64,000 bases of DNA from Nitrospinota bacterium (GCA_016212295.1 JACRGO010000181.1:1-64000); one strand, 5' to 3'. Positions 1 to 8,247 are shown, counted from the first letter of the stretch. Made by a program: numbers and translations. Notes: generated by a model from the sequence alone, not told the origin.

Positions 1-43
1 ACATGAGATTGCGTTCTTCTTTGGTCACGCGTGTGTAAGCCAT
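1..43 (-). CDS. IS30-family transposase, N-terminal fragment at window edge
   Basis: Reading the minus strand from the ATG at 43-41 gives MAYTRVTKEERNLM. This resembles the start of IS30-type transposases (M-x-Y-T-x-L-T-x-E-E-R). A good ribosome binding site (AAGGAG) lies about 6 bases upstream of the ATG. Only 14 codons are inside the window, so the DDE catalytic domain cannot be seen. The family call rests on the N-terminal signature alone. Confidence 0.55.
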   Translation of the reverse strand, partial: MAYTRVTKEERNLM

Positions 44-131
44 GTCGTTCTCCTTGTGTTGTGGCACAATACGAAGAACGTAGCTTACCTCGCGTGGCTT
101 TTTCTATCTACAAGTGTTGCAATAGCCGGTA
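1..131 (-). mobile_element. Probable end of an IS30-like insertion sequence
   Basis: The transposase-like start at 43 is followed outward by about 90 bases of non-coding sequence, which would be the upstream end of the element. The outer boundary near 131 is a guess, because the partner terminal repeat is outside the window. No target-site duplication can be checked. Confidence 0.3.
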
Positions 132-296
132 GCGCGCGGGCTTTTAAATAACTTATCATTTAAAAAATATCTATTCCAATTTTGAACTTTATATGCGATA
201 GCCTGTTTTCCAGGTTGACAATCAGAGATTTTATCTCTGTTATTCATGAGTACTTGAGGTGTAGGCATAGTTTAAATTTTTTTTAACAGTCACTTT

Positions 297-401
297 TATT
301 AACCGTCTCAAAATAGTATTGATATAACCCGCCCCGGCGCTCCGCGCCACCCCTCCAAGGAGGGGAATTTTTATGTGTGTTCTATTTTGAGACGGTTAAT
401 A
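297..401. repeat. 105-bp element with perfect 20-bp terminal inverted repeats (MITE-like)
   Basis: Positions 297-316 are the exact reverse complement of 382-401 (core AACCGTCTCAAAATAG). The 65-base interior is GC-rich with its own short palindromes (GGCGCTCCGCGCC and CCCCTCCAAGGAGGGG). There is no open frame. The outer four bases (TATT/AATA) continue the symmetry, so a TA-type target is possible. The rest of 44-566 shows no gene: it is AT-rich sequence plus the 3' flank of mnmE. Confidence 0.5.
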
Positions 402-566
402 TACGTCTTCTGCATTTCAGAAGAGTCTATACCACGCCACAGTGAGCGTCAAGCATTTTTTGATGAATAACCTGCCGTTTTGGCTGGATTAAACATTTTA
501 CAAAAATCTTCGCGCCAAAATTATTTTTCTTCAGCCTTGTCCTGGTTATGGCCGGCGAATATTTCG

Positions 567-1952
567 TCATTTCCCGATACAGAACTCGCTGAAGATCCTG
601 TCCAGGACCTCGTCAGTGAAACTCTCGCCCGTGATCTCGCCCAGCCAGTCCAAGGCCGAGCGCAGGTCGGCTGCCATGAATTCCAAGGGAAGGGAATCTT
701 TCATGGAGGCCAGGACTCCCTCCAGCGCCTCTGAAGCCTTCCGGAGTTTTTCCTCGTGGCGCATGCGCGTGATGAGGACGTTTTCCGTGAGGTCGATCCC
801 TGAGTCCCAAATCTTTTGGTGGATGGCGTCCTCAAGTTCATATATCCCCTCCCTATTTTTTGCGGAGATGAGGACCAGGGGAGCGCCTCCAAGGATTTCC
901 CGCAAGCGGTCCGTGTCCATCCTTAGTTCCAGGTCGCGCTTATTCACTACCGGGATGATTTTTTTTCCAGCCGCGGCAGCCAAGGTTTCCAGGTCCTCGG
1001 CGTCCATTTCCCTGGAGCCGTCAAACACGGCCAGGACCAGATCGGCCCCCTCCAGGACGGCCCTCGTCCGCCGGATCCCCTCCATCTCCACTGCGTCTCC
1101 GTTGCCGCGGATGCCCGCCGTGTCAATGATGTTGAGGGCTATCCCTCGCACGTTCACGGCCTCTTCTATAATGTCCCGCGTGGTCCCTGGGACCTCCGCC
1201 ACTATGGCCCTGTCGTAATTGAGAAGGGCGTTCAGGAGGCTGGACTTCCCCACATTGGGCCTGCCCACTATGGCGGTGGAGACCCCCTCGCGCAAAATCC
1301 TCCCCTGCTGGTAGGTTTTTCCGAGGGCCTTGATTCTTCCGCGGATTTCCTTTACCCTGGCCGCGACCTCTTCAAGCGATATGGACTCAATCTCATCCTC
1401 TGGAAAATCAATGTCCGCCTCCACTCTGGCCAGTAGGCCGATCAGGCCCTCACGGAACCCTGAGATTTCCTTGCGCAGTCCACCTTCGAGCTGCTTTACC
1501 GCGGCGCGGAGGCTTCCCTCCGATGTTGATTGTATAACCGAGATCACGGCCTCCGCCTGGGTGAGGTCGATCCTCCCGTTCAGGAAGGCCCGCTTGGTGA
1601 ATTCCCCTGGCTCCGCCATTCTCGCCCCTTGCCGCAGCGCCTCTCGCAGGATGAGCGACAGGGACAGCCGTCCACCGTGGCAGTGGAACTCCACCACGTC
1701 TTCCGCTGTGAAGGAATTGGGCTTCAGCATGGGGAGCATGACCACCTCGTCTATTTTTTCCCCGGTGTGCGGATTAACGAACTTCCCGACCCTGGCCTTG
1801 TGGGATTCCAGGGAGCCGGGATCAATGGCTGGACTAAAGACCTTTCGAGCAATGGAGAGGGCCTCAGGGCCGCTTACGCGGACGATGCCGATCCCGCCTT
1901 CCCCCGGCGGGGTGGAAATCGCGGCTATGGTGTCCTGAATTGAAGGGGTCAT
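567..1952 (-). CDS. mnmE: tRNA uridine-5-carboxymethylaminomethyl(34) synthesis GTPase MnmE
   Basis: With MnmG this GTPase modifies the wobble uridine of certain tRNAs. The 461-aa product has the usual family length. It shows an N-terminal formyl-THF-binding-type domain beginning MTPSIQDTIAAISTPPGEGG, an inserted G domain with P-loop GRPNVGKSS at about residue 230, switch TTRD, G4 NKRD, and the hallmark C-terminal C-I-G-K. The open frame runs 29 codons further upstream, but homology begins at the ATG at 1952, so that start was chosen. No clear Shine-Dalgarno precedes it. A TATAAT hexamer lies at 1960-1965 on the same strand. The gene is alone on this strand. Confidence 0.96.
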   Translation of the reverse strand: MTPSIQDTIAAISTPPGEGGIGIVRVSGPEALSIARKVFSPAIDPGSLESHKARVGKFVNPHTGEKIDEVVMLPMLKPNSFTAEDVVEFHCHGGRLSLSLILREALRQGARMAEPGEFTKRAFLNGRIDLTQAEAVISVIQSTSEGSLRAAVKQLEGGLRKEISGFREGLIGLLARVEADIDFPEDEIESISLEEVAARVKEIRGRIKALGKTYQQGRILREGVSTAIVGRPNVGKSSLLNALLNYDRAIVAEVPGTTRDIIEEAVNVRGIALNIIDTAGIRGNGDAVEMEGIRRTRAVLEGADLVLAVFDGSREMDAEDLETLAAAAGKKIIPVVNKRDLELRMDTDRLREILGGAPLVLISAKNREGIYELEDAIHQKIWDSGIDLTENVLITRMRHEEKLRKASEALEGVLASMKDSLPLEFMAADLRSALDWLGEITGESFTDEVLDRIFSEFCIGK

Positions 1953-2053
1953 GCGTATGATTATACAATAAATAGAAAAGCCCGGGCGCAAGAAGTTAAA
2001 ATTTTTGCGTTCATCATGTGTCATGGAAAACGGCTTCACTCAAAATTGCAGGG

Positions 2054-2164
2054 GAAACCACATCCCCCTTGGTCCCCCTTTGGTAAGGGGGAATATGGGA
2101 AACGCCCCTAAAATTAGGATCTGTTTTAATTCCCCCTTGGCAAGGGGGATTAAGGGGGATATAA
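2054..2164. repeat. G/C-run repeat (CCCCCTT..AAGGGGG type), copy 1
   Basis: Alternating runs such as CCCCCTTGG, AAGGGGGAATAT and CCCCCTTGGCAAGGGGG make nested hairpins between mnmE and pcm. The same composition recurs at 31972-32107 and 40041-40174. This copy is the most diverged of the three and lacks their shared flanks. Confidence 0.6.
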
Positions 2165-2239
2165 AAATAGCTAATGAGGCTTTCCCCGGTTTTCCATGAC
2201 AACCCTGTGAACGTTGCCAAATTTTTTCATCAATTGCCA

Positions 2240-2938
2240 ATGAAAAACCGTCTCCTTTTTTTATTTTTGATTATGTTGATTAACGTGTCCTGCGGCGCGG
2301 AGGACTTGGCCGTGGAGCGCGGCTCCATGGTGGAGGAGCAGATCATGGCCAGGGGGGTGAAGGACCAACGCGTCCTCGATGCCATGCGCTTTGTGCCTAG
2401 ACATTTTTTCGTGCTCCCGGATGACGTTCATCTCGCATATGCCGACCAGCCGCTGTATATAGGAGAAGGCCAGACCATATCCCAGCCCTATATCGTGGCC
2501 CTGATGAGCGAATTAATGGACCTCAAGGGCGGGGAAAGGGTCCTGGAAATCGGGACCGGCTCCGGATATCAGGCCGCGGTCCTTTCCCGTTTATGCAAGG
2601 AGGTATACACAGTGGAAATCGTGGAGGGACTGTACCAAAGGTCGGCCGCCTTGCTCCGGAAATTGGGATACGAGAACATCTTTGTCCGCCTGTGTGACGG
2701 GTACCAGGGGTGGGAGGAGAAGGCCCCCTTTGACGCAATAATGGTCACTGCCGCGGTCCGGCGCATTCCACCTAAATTGGTGGAACAATTAAGGGAAGGA
2801 GGCCGCCTTGTCATCCCTTTGGGGGACTCCGCTTTCTCGCAAAATTTGACCGTGGCGACCAAAAAGGGAAAGGATTTGGATATCAGGAAGGTTATTCCAG
2901 TGATTTTCGTGCCCATGACTGGGAAGATCAGGGAATGA
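2240..2938 (+). CDS. pcm: Protein-L-isoaspartate O-methyltransferase, probably exported
   Basis: The enzyme transfers methyl from SAM to L-isoaspartyl residues to start repair of damaged proteins. The SAM-binding motif EIGTGSGYQAAVLSR and the family signatures QTISQPYIVALM and GGRLVIPLG are present. The preferred start (2240) gives 232 aa beginning MKNRLLFLFLIMLINVSCGA, a signal-peptide-like stretch ending in a cysteine. The lipobox is imperfect, with N at -3. Cytosolic Pcm lacks such a leader, so export is inferred. An upstream in-frame ATG at 2174 would add 22 residues but lies at the repeat edge. No neighbour suggests a partner. Confidence 0.88.
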   Translation: MKNRLLFLFLIMLINVSCGAEDLAVERGSMVEEQIMARGVKDQRVLDAMRFVPRHFFVLPDDVHLAYADQPLYIGEGQTISQPYIVALMSELMDLKGGERVLEIGTGSGYQAAVLSRLCKEVYTVEIVEGLYQRSAALLRKLGYENIFVRLCDGYQGWEEKAPFDAIMVTAAVRRIPPKLVEQLREGGRLVIPLGDSAFSQNLTVATKKGKDLDIRKVIPVIFVPMTGKIRE

Positions 2939-3065
2939 ATGGCAAGGGTTGCGGAAATTTTACCTGAATCTAACCCGCCTGGAACTACATCTTTATTTTT
3001 GGAAGGCCTGAAAAAACATTAACATACTTGATTTTAATTCAAGAAAGATGGTATCAAAATCAGGT

Positions 3066-3662
3066 ATGAATAATGACGACCAGCAACTAGTAGAGGGATT
3101 AAAGAAAAAGGACATAAATGCCTTTGAATACTTTTTCAATGAATACCACAAGAAAATCTTCGGGCTTATTTATAAATTAACCAAAAATGAAACTGACGCC
3201 CAGGATTTGACCCAGGAGGTTTTTTTAAAGGTCCTTGAGAAAGTGAACACCTTCGAGGGGAGATCGGCCTTTTCCAGTTGGGTTTATAGGATAGCGGTAA
3301 ACACCGCGTTCATGAGGCTCAGGACAAAGAGAAACCAGCCCCAGTTGTCCCTGGATTCCCTGTTGCCCCAGTTCCATGAAAGCGGATATCAGAAGCAAAT
3401 GGCCAAGGACTGGTCCAGGGAGGTGGAAGGGGCCATTTTGAACGAGGAATTCAAGGAGACAATCAACGCGGCGATTGATAAATTGCCGGAGAAGGAAAAA
3501 ATCGTCTTTATCCTGCGGGACGTGGAAGAGATATCAACGGAAAAAGTGGGTGATATCCTGGGACTTTCCGTGCCGGCGGTGAAATCAAGACTGCACAGGG
3601 CCAGGCTTTTTCTGAGGAAAAGACTTTCCAAATATTTTGAAAAACTTCAAGAGGTAGGATAA
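3066..3662 (+). CDS. ECF-type RNA polymerase sigma factor (RpoE-like)
   Basis: Region 2 (NEYHKKIFGLIYKLTKNE, DAQDLTQEVFLKV, FSSWVYRIAVNTA) and region 4 (LPEKEKIVFILRDVEEIS, LSVPAVKSRLHRAR) are both complete. About 198 aa is typical of extracytoplasmic-function sigma factors. The frame could also start at 3048, with AAGAAAG directly against that ATG. 3066 (MNNDDQQLVEGLKKKD) matches the usual family start better. The next gene, one base after the stop, encodes a zinc-finger anti-sigma factor, so the pair is an operon and the sigma factor is probably held inactive until a signal releases it. The signal is not evident from the sequence. Confidence 0.93.
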   Translation: MNNDDQQLVEGLKKKDINAFEYFFNEYHKKIFGLIYKLTKNETDAQDLTQEVFLKVLEKVNTFEGRSAFSSWVYRIAVNTAFMRLRTKRNQPQLSLDSLLPQFHESGYQKQMAKDWSREVEGAILNEEFKETINAAIDKLPEKEKIVFILRDVEEISTEKVGDILGLSVPAVKSRLHRARLFLRKRLSKYFEKLQEVG

Positions 3663-3663
3663 T

Positions 3664-3906
3664 ATGGTCTGCAAGGAGTGCATTGATACACTTGGAGATT
3701 ACCTGGACGGTTCGTTGCGGGAAGACCTGAAGCTGGAGTTGGATGAGCATTTCAAGGACTGCCCTCCATGCGTGGCTTTTTTCAACACTTACAAGAAAAC
3801 CACCCGCCTTTGCAAGGACGCGCTCACCGAAGTTTCAGTGCCGGAGGAGGTTTGGGCCGGCATCAGGTCCCATCTATTTGAAAAGATCCGGCTGCAAATT
3901 TCATAA
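3664..3906 (+). CDS. Zinc-finger (zf-HC2) anti-sigma factor
   Basis: This 80-aa protein has the ZAS signature H-x3-C-x2-C (EHFKDCPPC) with an upstream cysteine pair (VCKECIDTL). That fits the zinc-binding anti-sigma fold. There is no transmembrane segment, so it looks like a soluble anti-sigma factor sensing a cytoplasmic signal; redox through the zinc thiols is possible but inferred. It is translated immediately after the ECF sigma gene with a one-base gap. Confidence 0.9.
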   Translation: MVCKECIDTLGDYLDGSLREDLKLELDEHFKDCPPCVAFFNTYKKTTRLCKDALTEVSVPEEVWAGIRSHLFEKIRLQIS

Positions 3907-3940
3907 GTGCGCTTTTGGGGAATCTACAAATTTAAAATAT

Positions 3941-4012
3941 ACCGCGGAGACGCTGAGAAAAATTTATTGGCATTAAAGACTTTTTTCTCAGCGTCTCTGT
4001 GTCTCAGCGGTT
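3941..4012. repeat. CGCGGAGACGC-family hairpin, copy A1
   Basis: The left arm (3941-3961, ACCGCGGAGACGCTGAGAAA) pairs with the right arm (3981-4011, containing TCTCAGCGTCTCTG and ending CTCAGCGGT). It lies between the anti-sigma gene and pepA. Related copies are at 26149-26225, 36001-36158, 38896-38957 and, as a half-copy, 60235-60258. Confidence 0.75.
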
Positions 4013-4065
4013 CAAATCCATAGCGGTGAAGACGCGATAATGATATAAACGGAAAGGCTGGTTTC

Positions 4066-5577
4066 ATGAAGATACTTTTTAAAAAAGGCGATCCTTTAAA
4101 GATAAAGACCGATTGTCTGATTTTGGGTCTTTTCGAAACCGAAAAACTTCCTCGGGAAATCCAGGCCCTGGACCGGATTTTAAACCGGACCATTTCCAAG
4201 GCCATTCAGGGAAAAAGCTTCAAAGGCGGACTCAAGGAAAGTTTTTTCACCTTTACGCTTGGGAAGATAGAGCCTCTTTCCATTTTGCTGATCGGCCTTG
4301 GGAAAAAGGAGGAACTGACGATCGACAGGCTTCGCCAGGCCGCCGGGATCTCCTGCGGCGAGGCCAGAAAAAACAAGGCGTCCAAAATATGCAGCCTGCT
4401 TATTAATATTGAGCGCAAGGGCTTGGCTCGCGATCTTCTCGCGCAGGCCGCGGCCGAGGGGTCCATTCTGTCTCAATACCGTTTCCTCCAGCACAAGACC
4501 GAAAATGAAAAAAACAAGAAAATCGAGGAGATCGTCTTTTTAGCCTTGCATGATGATAAAAACGCCAAGGCAATTGCCAATGCCGTGGATGTCGCGAAAA
4601 AGATTTGCGACGCGGTTGTCTTCGCCCGCGACATGATTTCCCAGCCCGGCAATATAGCCACGCCTGCTTTTCTCGCGAACGAAGCAAGGAAAATGGCCTC
4701 AAAGTCCGGCATAAAGAGCAAGATACTGGACCGCAAGAACATGAAAGACCTGGGAATGGGAGGATTGCTGGGAGTCGCCAAGGGAAGCGAGGAGGAGCCA
4801 AAATTCATTATCCTGGAATATTGGGGAGGAAATAAAAAAGACGCGCCCCTTGTGCTGGTGGGAAAAGGGCTGACCTTCGATTCAGGCGGCATATCCATCA
4901 AGCCAAGCCAGAACATGGAAGAGATGAAAACCGATATGTCAGGCGGCGCCGCGGTTATCGGCGCCCTTAAGGCGGTTTCGGACTTGAAACTGAAACTGAA
5001 CGTTGTCGGGCTCGTCCCCGCCACTGAGAACATGCCTGACGGGAAGGCAAGCAAGCCAGGGGATGTGCTGGCCACCATTTCCGGCAAGACCATTGAAGTC
5101 ATAAACACCGACGCGGAAGGACGCCTTATTCTTGCGGACGCCCTGGGCTACGCCGGGCGGTACAAGCCCTCGGCCGTTATTGATATAGCCACCCTGACCG
5201 GGGCCTGCTTTATCGCCTTGGGCCGGCACGCCTCCGGCCTGATGGGGACAGACAAGGAATTGATGGATTCCCTCGTTGCGGCAGGGGAGCTAACCGGGGA
5301 GAGGGTCTGGCCCTTGCCCCTTTTCGATGAGTATACCGAGCAGATCAAGAGCGACGTGGCGGACATGAAGAACACCGGAGGACGCGGGGGCGGGGCCATC
5401 ACGGCAGCGGCGCTGCTGAAAAAATTCACCTCATATAAATGGGCCCACATCGACATAGCTGGAACGGCGTGGATTGATGACAAGGACAAGCCTTATATTC
5501 CCAAGGGCGCCGTTGGCGTGGGCGTCAGGCTTTTCCTGCAATTCCTGCGGGACGCTGAAACAAGAAAGGGTAAGTGA
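4066..5577 (+). CDS. pepA: Cytosol (leucyl) aminopeptidase, M17 family
   Basis: This is a di-metal aminopeptidase that removes N-terminal residues from peptides. At 503 aa it is full length. The M17 catalytic signatures are intact: VGKGLTFDSGGISIKPS (metal and catalytic lysine), MKTDMSGGAAV, and NTDAEGRLILADAL. The C-terminal catalytic half is strongly conserved and the N-terminal macro-like half is diverged, as usual. The stop codon at 5575-5577 lies inside the first bases of the following ACTAAAGT repeat. Confidence 0.96.
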   Translation: MKILFKKGDPLKIKTDCLILGLFETEKLPREIQALDRILNRTISKAIQGKSFKGGLKESFFTFTLGKIEPLSILLIGLGKKEELTIDRLRQAAGISCGEARKNKASKICSLLINIERKGLARDLLAQAAAEGSILSQYRFLQHKTENEKNKKIEEIVFLALHDDKNAKAIANAVDVAKKICDAVVFARDMISQPGNIATPAFLANEARKMASKSGIKSKILDRKNMKDLGMGGLLGVAKGSEEEPKFIILEYWGGNKKDAPLVLVGKGLTFDSGGISIKPSQNMEEMKTDMSGGAAVIGALKAVSDLKLKLNVVGLVPATENMPDGKASKPGDVLATISGKTIEVINTDAEGRLILADALGYAGRYKPSAVIDIATLTGACFIALGRHASGLMGTDKELMDSLVAAGELTGERVWPLPLFDEYTEQIKSDVADMKNTGGRGGGAITAAALLKKFTSYKWAHIDIAGTAWIDDKDKPYIPKGAVGVGVRLFLQFLRDAETRKGK

Positions 5578-5649
5578 CTAAAGTTTAAAGTGAGCTAAAG
5601 TTGCGGTAGAAAAACAATTTTTTGTTTTTAACTTTAGTTCACTTTAAAT
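5574..5649. repeat. ACTAAAGT-family hairpin, copy C1
   Basis: Left arm 5574-5607 (GTGACTAAAGTTTAAAGTGA, then GCTAAAGTTGCGG) and right arm 5630-5649 (AACTTTAGTTCACTTTAAAT) are inverted copies. The same words recur at 31864-31963 and 37851-37953. A short GCGGCGCAGCCGCGCCATG motif follows at 5654-5672. Confidence 0.75.
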
Positions 5650-5742
5650 TCGGTTGCGGCGCAGCCGCGCCATGTTCCTTTGTGGCTTAGTGTCTTAGTG
5701 GCAAAAAAAAATGACGGCTTCTAATCAAGGAAGGACAAAAAG

Positions 5743-6477
5743 ATGGCGAAAATAAGGGTCTACCAACTTGCCGAGAAATGGGGATTCGATAAACTTTGGC
5801 TGGTTGAGGAATTGAATAAAAGGGGACACCACGTTAAAAATCACCTTTCCTCACTGGATGAATCGGCGCTGGACTTTAAGCCTGAAGACCTGCCGCCTGA
5901 AGGGAGAAAGAAAGTTGAAGTATCGGAAGAAGGCAAGCCAGGGGCAGGTGAAATTAAAAAAATCCCGAAAAAGGCATTCAGTAAAAACACTGGATCCGCC
6001 ACGGCCGGCATGTTGAAAGAAGCTCCGGCCATGTGCACCGGGACCAGCGTAAAGGAAATGCAGGGTTACGGGACGGAAAAACCCGGTGATTCAATGTTAT
6101 CTCTTCCGGGCGTTTCCCTGGCCATTGCCATCGTGGCCGGTCTTATTTCCCTGGCGGCGATATTCGTTGCGCAGTCAGGGGGAGGTTCCGAGCCAAATTC
6201 GGCTGTCCTTGCGGCAAAGGCCATGGCAAGGGAGCAAATCTTAAAGGACCTTTCGCAAAAGTTAAAGGAACAGGAGGCATTGATAAGGGAACTCCTGAAG
6301 GATACTGTGGTGAAATCCGAAAAATCCACGTCCTTGAACCAACTTCATTCCCAGGCCAAAATACTGAAAGAGCTTGCCTCAAGGACCGGCGTGGCGGATA
6401 AAGAGCGGCTGGAGGAGGTGGAGAAAGCGGTGGAGGAATTGGTCCGGTCCGAGGACGAAAGACCTGTTAAGTATTAG
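5743..6477 (+). CDS. Single-pass membrane protein with IF-2 N-terminal-like domain
   Basis: Residues 1-50 (MAKIRVYQLAEKWGFDKLWL, later HHVKNHLSSLDE) closely resemble the small N-terminal domain of translation initiation factor IF-2 (MAKIRVYELAKE..., VKNHLSSL). No GTPase domain follows. Instead there is a charged linker, one hydrophobic segment at about 119-144 (VSLAIAIVAGLISLAAIFVA) and a C-terminal coiled-coil-like tail of about 90 residues rich in E, K and L. The ribosome binding site AAGGAAGGA is good. The predicted topology leaves the IF-2-like domain cytoplasmic. Function unknown; the domain may simply be a small nucleic-acid- or protein-binding fold anchored at the membrane. Confidence 0.8.
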   Translation: MAKIRVYQLAEKWGFDKLWLVEELNKRGHHVKNHLSSLDESALDFKPEDLPPEGRKKVEVSEEGKPGAGEIKKIPKKAFSKNTGSATAGMLKEAPAMCTGTSVKEMQGYGTEKPGDSMLSLPGVSLAIAIVAGLISLAAIFVAQSGGGSEPNSAVLAAKAMAREQILKDLSQKLKEQEALIRELLKDTVVKSEKSTSLNQLHSQAKILKELASRTGVADKERLEEVEKAVEELVRSEDERPVKY

Positions 6478-6729
6478 CATGGAAATTTTCATTTTTATCT
6501 CTGATGAATCTAACAGTTACATATTATCGGCATCCGGCATATTCATTGGTCAATAGTCATTTGTCATTGATAAGCAGTAAGACGCCTTAATGACCGGCGA
6601 CTAATGACTTCGCCTTAAGGGCGATAGGCTCAGACGGCGCTACTGTTTTACTGAAAAAAGTAATTAAAGGTATTACAACATCCTGTCGATACATAATTAT
6701 TGAGTTTAATAATTTAGAGAGGAACCATC
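6478..6729. other. Non-coding leader region
   Basis: This holds imperfect inverted words (AATAGTCATTTGTCATT against AATGACCGGCGACTAATGA) and two copies of CGCCTTAA, at 6582 and 6611. A leader structure for the downstream small gene is possible. I could not match it to a known riboswitch family. Confidence 0.3.
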
Positions 6730-6915
6730 ATGAAAGTCTCAGGAGCAGGACCAAAAGTCACTTCAGGCGCCAGCGCCAGCCGTCCAATGCCCCAAAGCAA
6801 GCCCCCAGCCGGCGGCCAAGCGGCGGGCGGTTCCAGCGCGGCCTCCAGTGTTCATGCGCTGAAAGCAGCCATGGCAGGCCAAGGCAAGGGGACAAAAGTT
6901 AATATCGTCGCTTAA
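6730..6915 (+). CDS. 61-aa Gly/Ala/Ser-rich small protein
   Basis: A strong ribosome binding site (GAGAGGAAC) sits 4 bases before the ATG, and a textbook terminator begins 13 bases after the stop, so this is very likely a real monocistronic gene. The product begins MKVSGAGPKVTSGASASRPM, is rich in G, A, S and P, and ends in a short helical-looking part (VHALKAAMAGQGKG) and KVNIVA. It has no cysteine, no signal peptide and no hydrophobic segment. No family recognised. The high small-residue content suggests disorder or a structural or secreted role, which is speculation. Confidence 0.7.
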   Translation: MKVSGAGPKVTSGASASRPMPQSKPPAGGQAAGGSSAASSVHALKAAMAGQGKGTKVNIVA

Positions 6916-6927
6916 TAGCGCAAGCAA

Positions 6928-6974
6928 ACCATGTCGGATCGCTCCAGGGAAGGAGCTATCCGACATGGTTTTCA
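6928..6974 (+). terminator. Intrinsic terminator of the 61-aa gene
   Basis: An 18-bp stem (6928-6945 against 6952-6969, one mismatch; core ACCATGTCGGAT) with a 6-base loop is followed by TTTT. Confidence 0.85.
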
Positions 6975-7023
6975 TCTAGGCCGGTTGCCTGCGGCATGCC
7001 TGAAGTTCATTCCTCTTTGAAAC

Positions 7024-7980
7024 ATGCTTGACCTCTACAGCTTTCCGTTCTCAGCGATGGGGACGGAGTGCAACCTTCATTTTTACTCCACCAACTCTTC
7101 CAAAGCCCAGGAAGTGTCCCAAGCAGCCATCTCCGAAGTAAACAGAATCGAAGCCCGTTATTCGAGGTACAATACAGACAGTCTGCTTTCCGAGATAAAT
7201 CGCGTCGCTCAGACAGGCGGGAGCATTACGCTTGATGAGGAAACCGGCGGATTGCTGGACTACGCCTACGCCTGCCATGAACACAGCGGCGGACTATTCG
7301 ATATCAGTTGCGGAATCCTGCGCCAGGCCTGGGATTTCTCATCCAACACTCTGCCAAAAAAGGAAACCATGGAAAACCTGCTTGCGAGAATCGGCCTTGA
7401 TAAAATCTCATGGGACCCGCCCAATCTCAGATTTTCGGTCCCGGGCATGGAATTGGATTTAGGGGGGATAGGAAAGGAATACGCCTCGGACAGGGTCGCT
7501 GAAATCTGCGTCTCAATGGGAATTCAGCATGGGTTGGTTGATTTGGGAGGAGATATCAACGTCTTCGGTCCACATCCGGATCAGGAGCCATGGATTATCG
7601 GGATCCGGGACCCCAAGCAAACCGGCTCTATTTTAGGAGAAGTTCAGATTTTTCAGGGATCTCTTGCCAGCAGCGGTGATTACGAACGTTGCATGGTGAT
7701 AGACGGGAAACGTTATAGCCATATCATAAGCCCCATAACCGGATGGCCGGTGTCCGGATTGGCGTCAGTAAGCGTGGTTTCGGATAAATGCATAGTGGCC
7801 GGAAGCATTTGCACCATCGCCATGTTAAAGGGCATTGACGGCATTGAATGGCTTAAGGAAATAGACGCGCGCCATTCATGGATTGATGAAAACGGCAGGC
7901 AAGGCGGATCGGCGGGATTTTGGAGCCGGCCGAAAGCTCCTGGCCTTAACCCGGGCAAGCCGGAACAAGAAGGACTTTAA
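7024..7980 (+). CDS. apbE: FAD:protein FMN transferase (ApbE family)
   Basis: ApbE attaches FMN covalently to threonine residues of redox proteins such as NqrB/RnfG-type subunits, using FAD. Family motifs are present: FSAMGTECNLHFY at the N-terminus, ELDLGGIGKEYASDR, LVDLGGDINVFG, and the C-terminal YSHIISPITGWPV with the metal-binding region. The 318-aa protein lacks an obvious signal peptide or lipobox, whereas many ApbE proteins are periplasmic lipoproteins. No flavinylated target is encoded nearby. The start is the first ATG of the frame. Confidence 0.93.
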   Translation: MLDLYSFPFSAMGTECNLHFYSTNSSKAQEVSQAAISEVNRIEARYSRYNTDSLLSEINRVAQTGGSITLDEETGGLLDYAYACHEHSGGLFDISCGILRQAWDFSSNTLPKKETMENLLARIGLDKISWDPPNLRFSVPGMELDLGGIGKEYASDRVAEICVSMGIQHGLVDLGGDINVFGPHPDQEPWIIGIRDPKQTGSILGEVQIFQGSLASSGDYERCMVIDGKRYSHIISPITGWPVSGLASVSVVSDKCIVAGSICTIAMLKGIDGIEWLKEIDARHSWIDENGRQGGSAGFWSRPKAPGLNPGKPEQEGL

Positions 7981-8054
7981 TACGGAAATTCTCAGAATAG
8001 GCGAGTAAGTATCCAATAAAGAATAAAAAAAGGTAATAGTTCAATTCTTTTTTT

Positions 8055-8102
8055 GACAGGATGAACAGGACGAAAACATCATGTTCATCCTGTTATCCTG
8101 TC
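8055..8102. repeat. ACAGGATGAACAGGA hairpin
   Basis: GACAGGATGAACAGGAC at 8055 pairs imperfectly with GTTCATCCTGTTATCCTGTC at 8083-8102. It lies between apbE and the chemoreceptor gene, outside the promoter. Confidence 0.6.
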
Positions 8103-8182
8103 TAAAATAGTTTTTATAGGTAAGTATTTACAGTAATTTCTGGCCGCGCGAACCTCTAAAACGGGATTGAAATAAACGCCTC

Positions 8183-8211
8183 TTGTAAAAAATGCAAATG
8201 TTTCCTATTAT
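8183..8211 (+). promoter_or_regulatory. Sigma-70-type promoter for the chemoreceptor
   Basis: TTGTAA (8183-8188), a 17-base spacer and TATTAT (8206-8211) lie about 35 bases before the start codon. Both the hexamers and the spacing fit a vegetative promoter. Confidence 0.6.
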
Positions 8212-8247
8212 AGTTCAATAATTTACAAAAGAAAAAAGGAGATGGCT

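Noticed and set aside
2975-3025. GGAAC element as an ECF autoregulatory promoter
   Set aside because: GGAACT is present, but no matching -10 element at the right spacing was found.
4005-4020. GGTTCAAATCC resembling a tRNA T-loop
   Set aside because: It is the end of hairpin A1; no acceptor, D or anticodon arm can be folded around it.
6560-6660. c-di-GMP (GEMM) or other known riboswitch before the 61-aa gene
   Set aside because: The conserved GEMM core words are not present; only loose inverted repeats were found.
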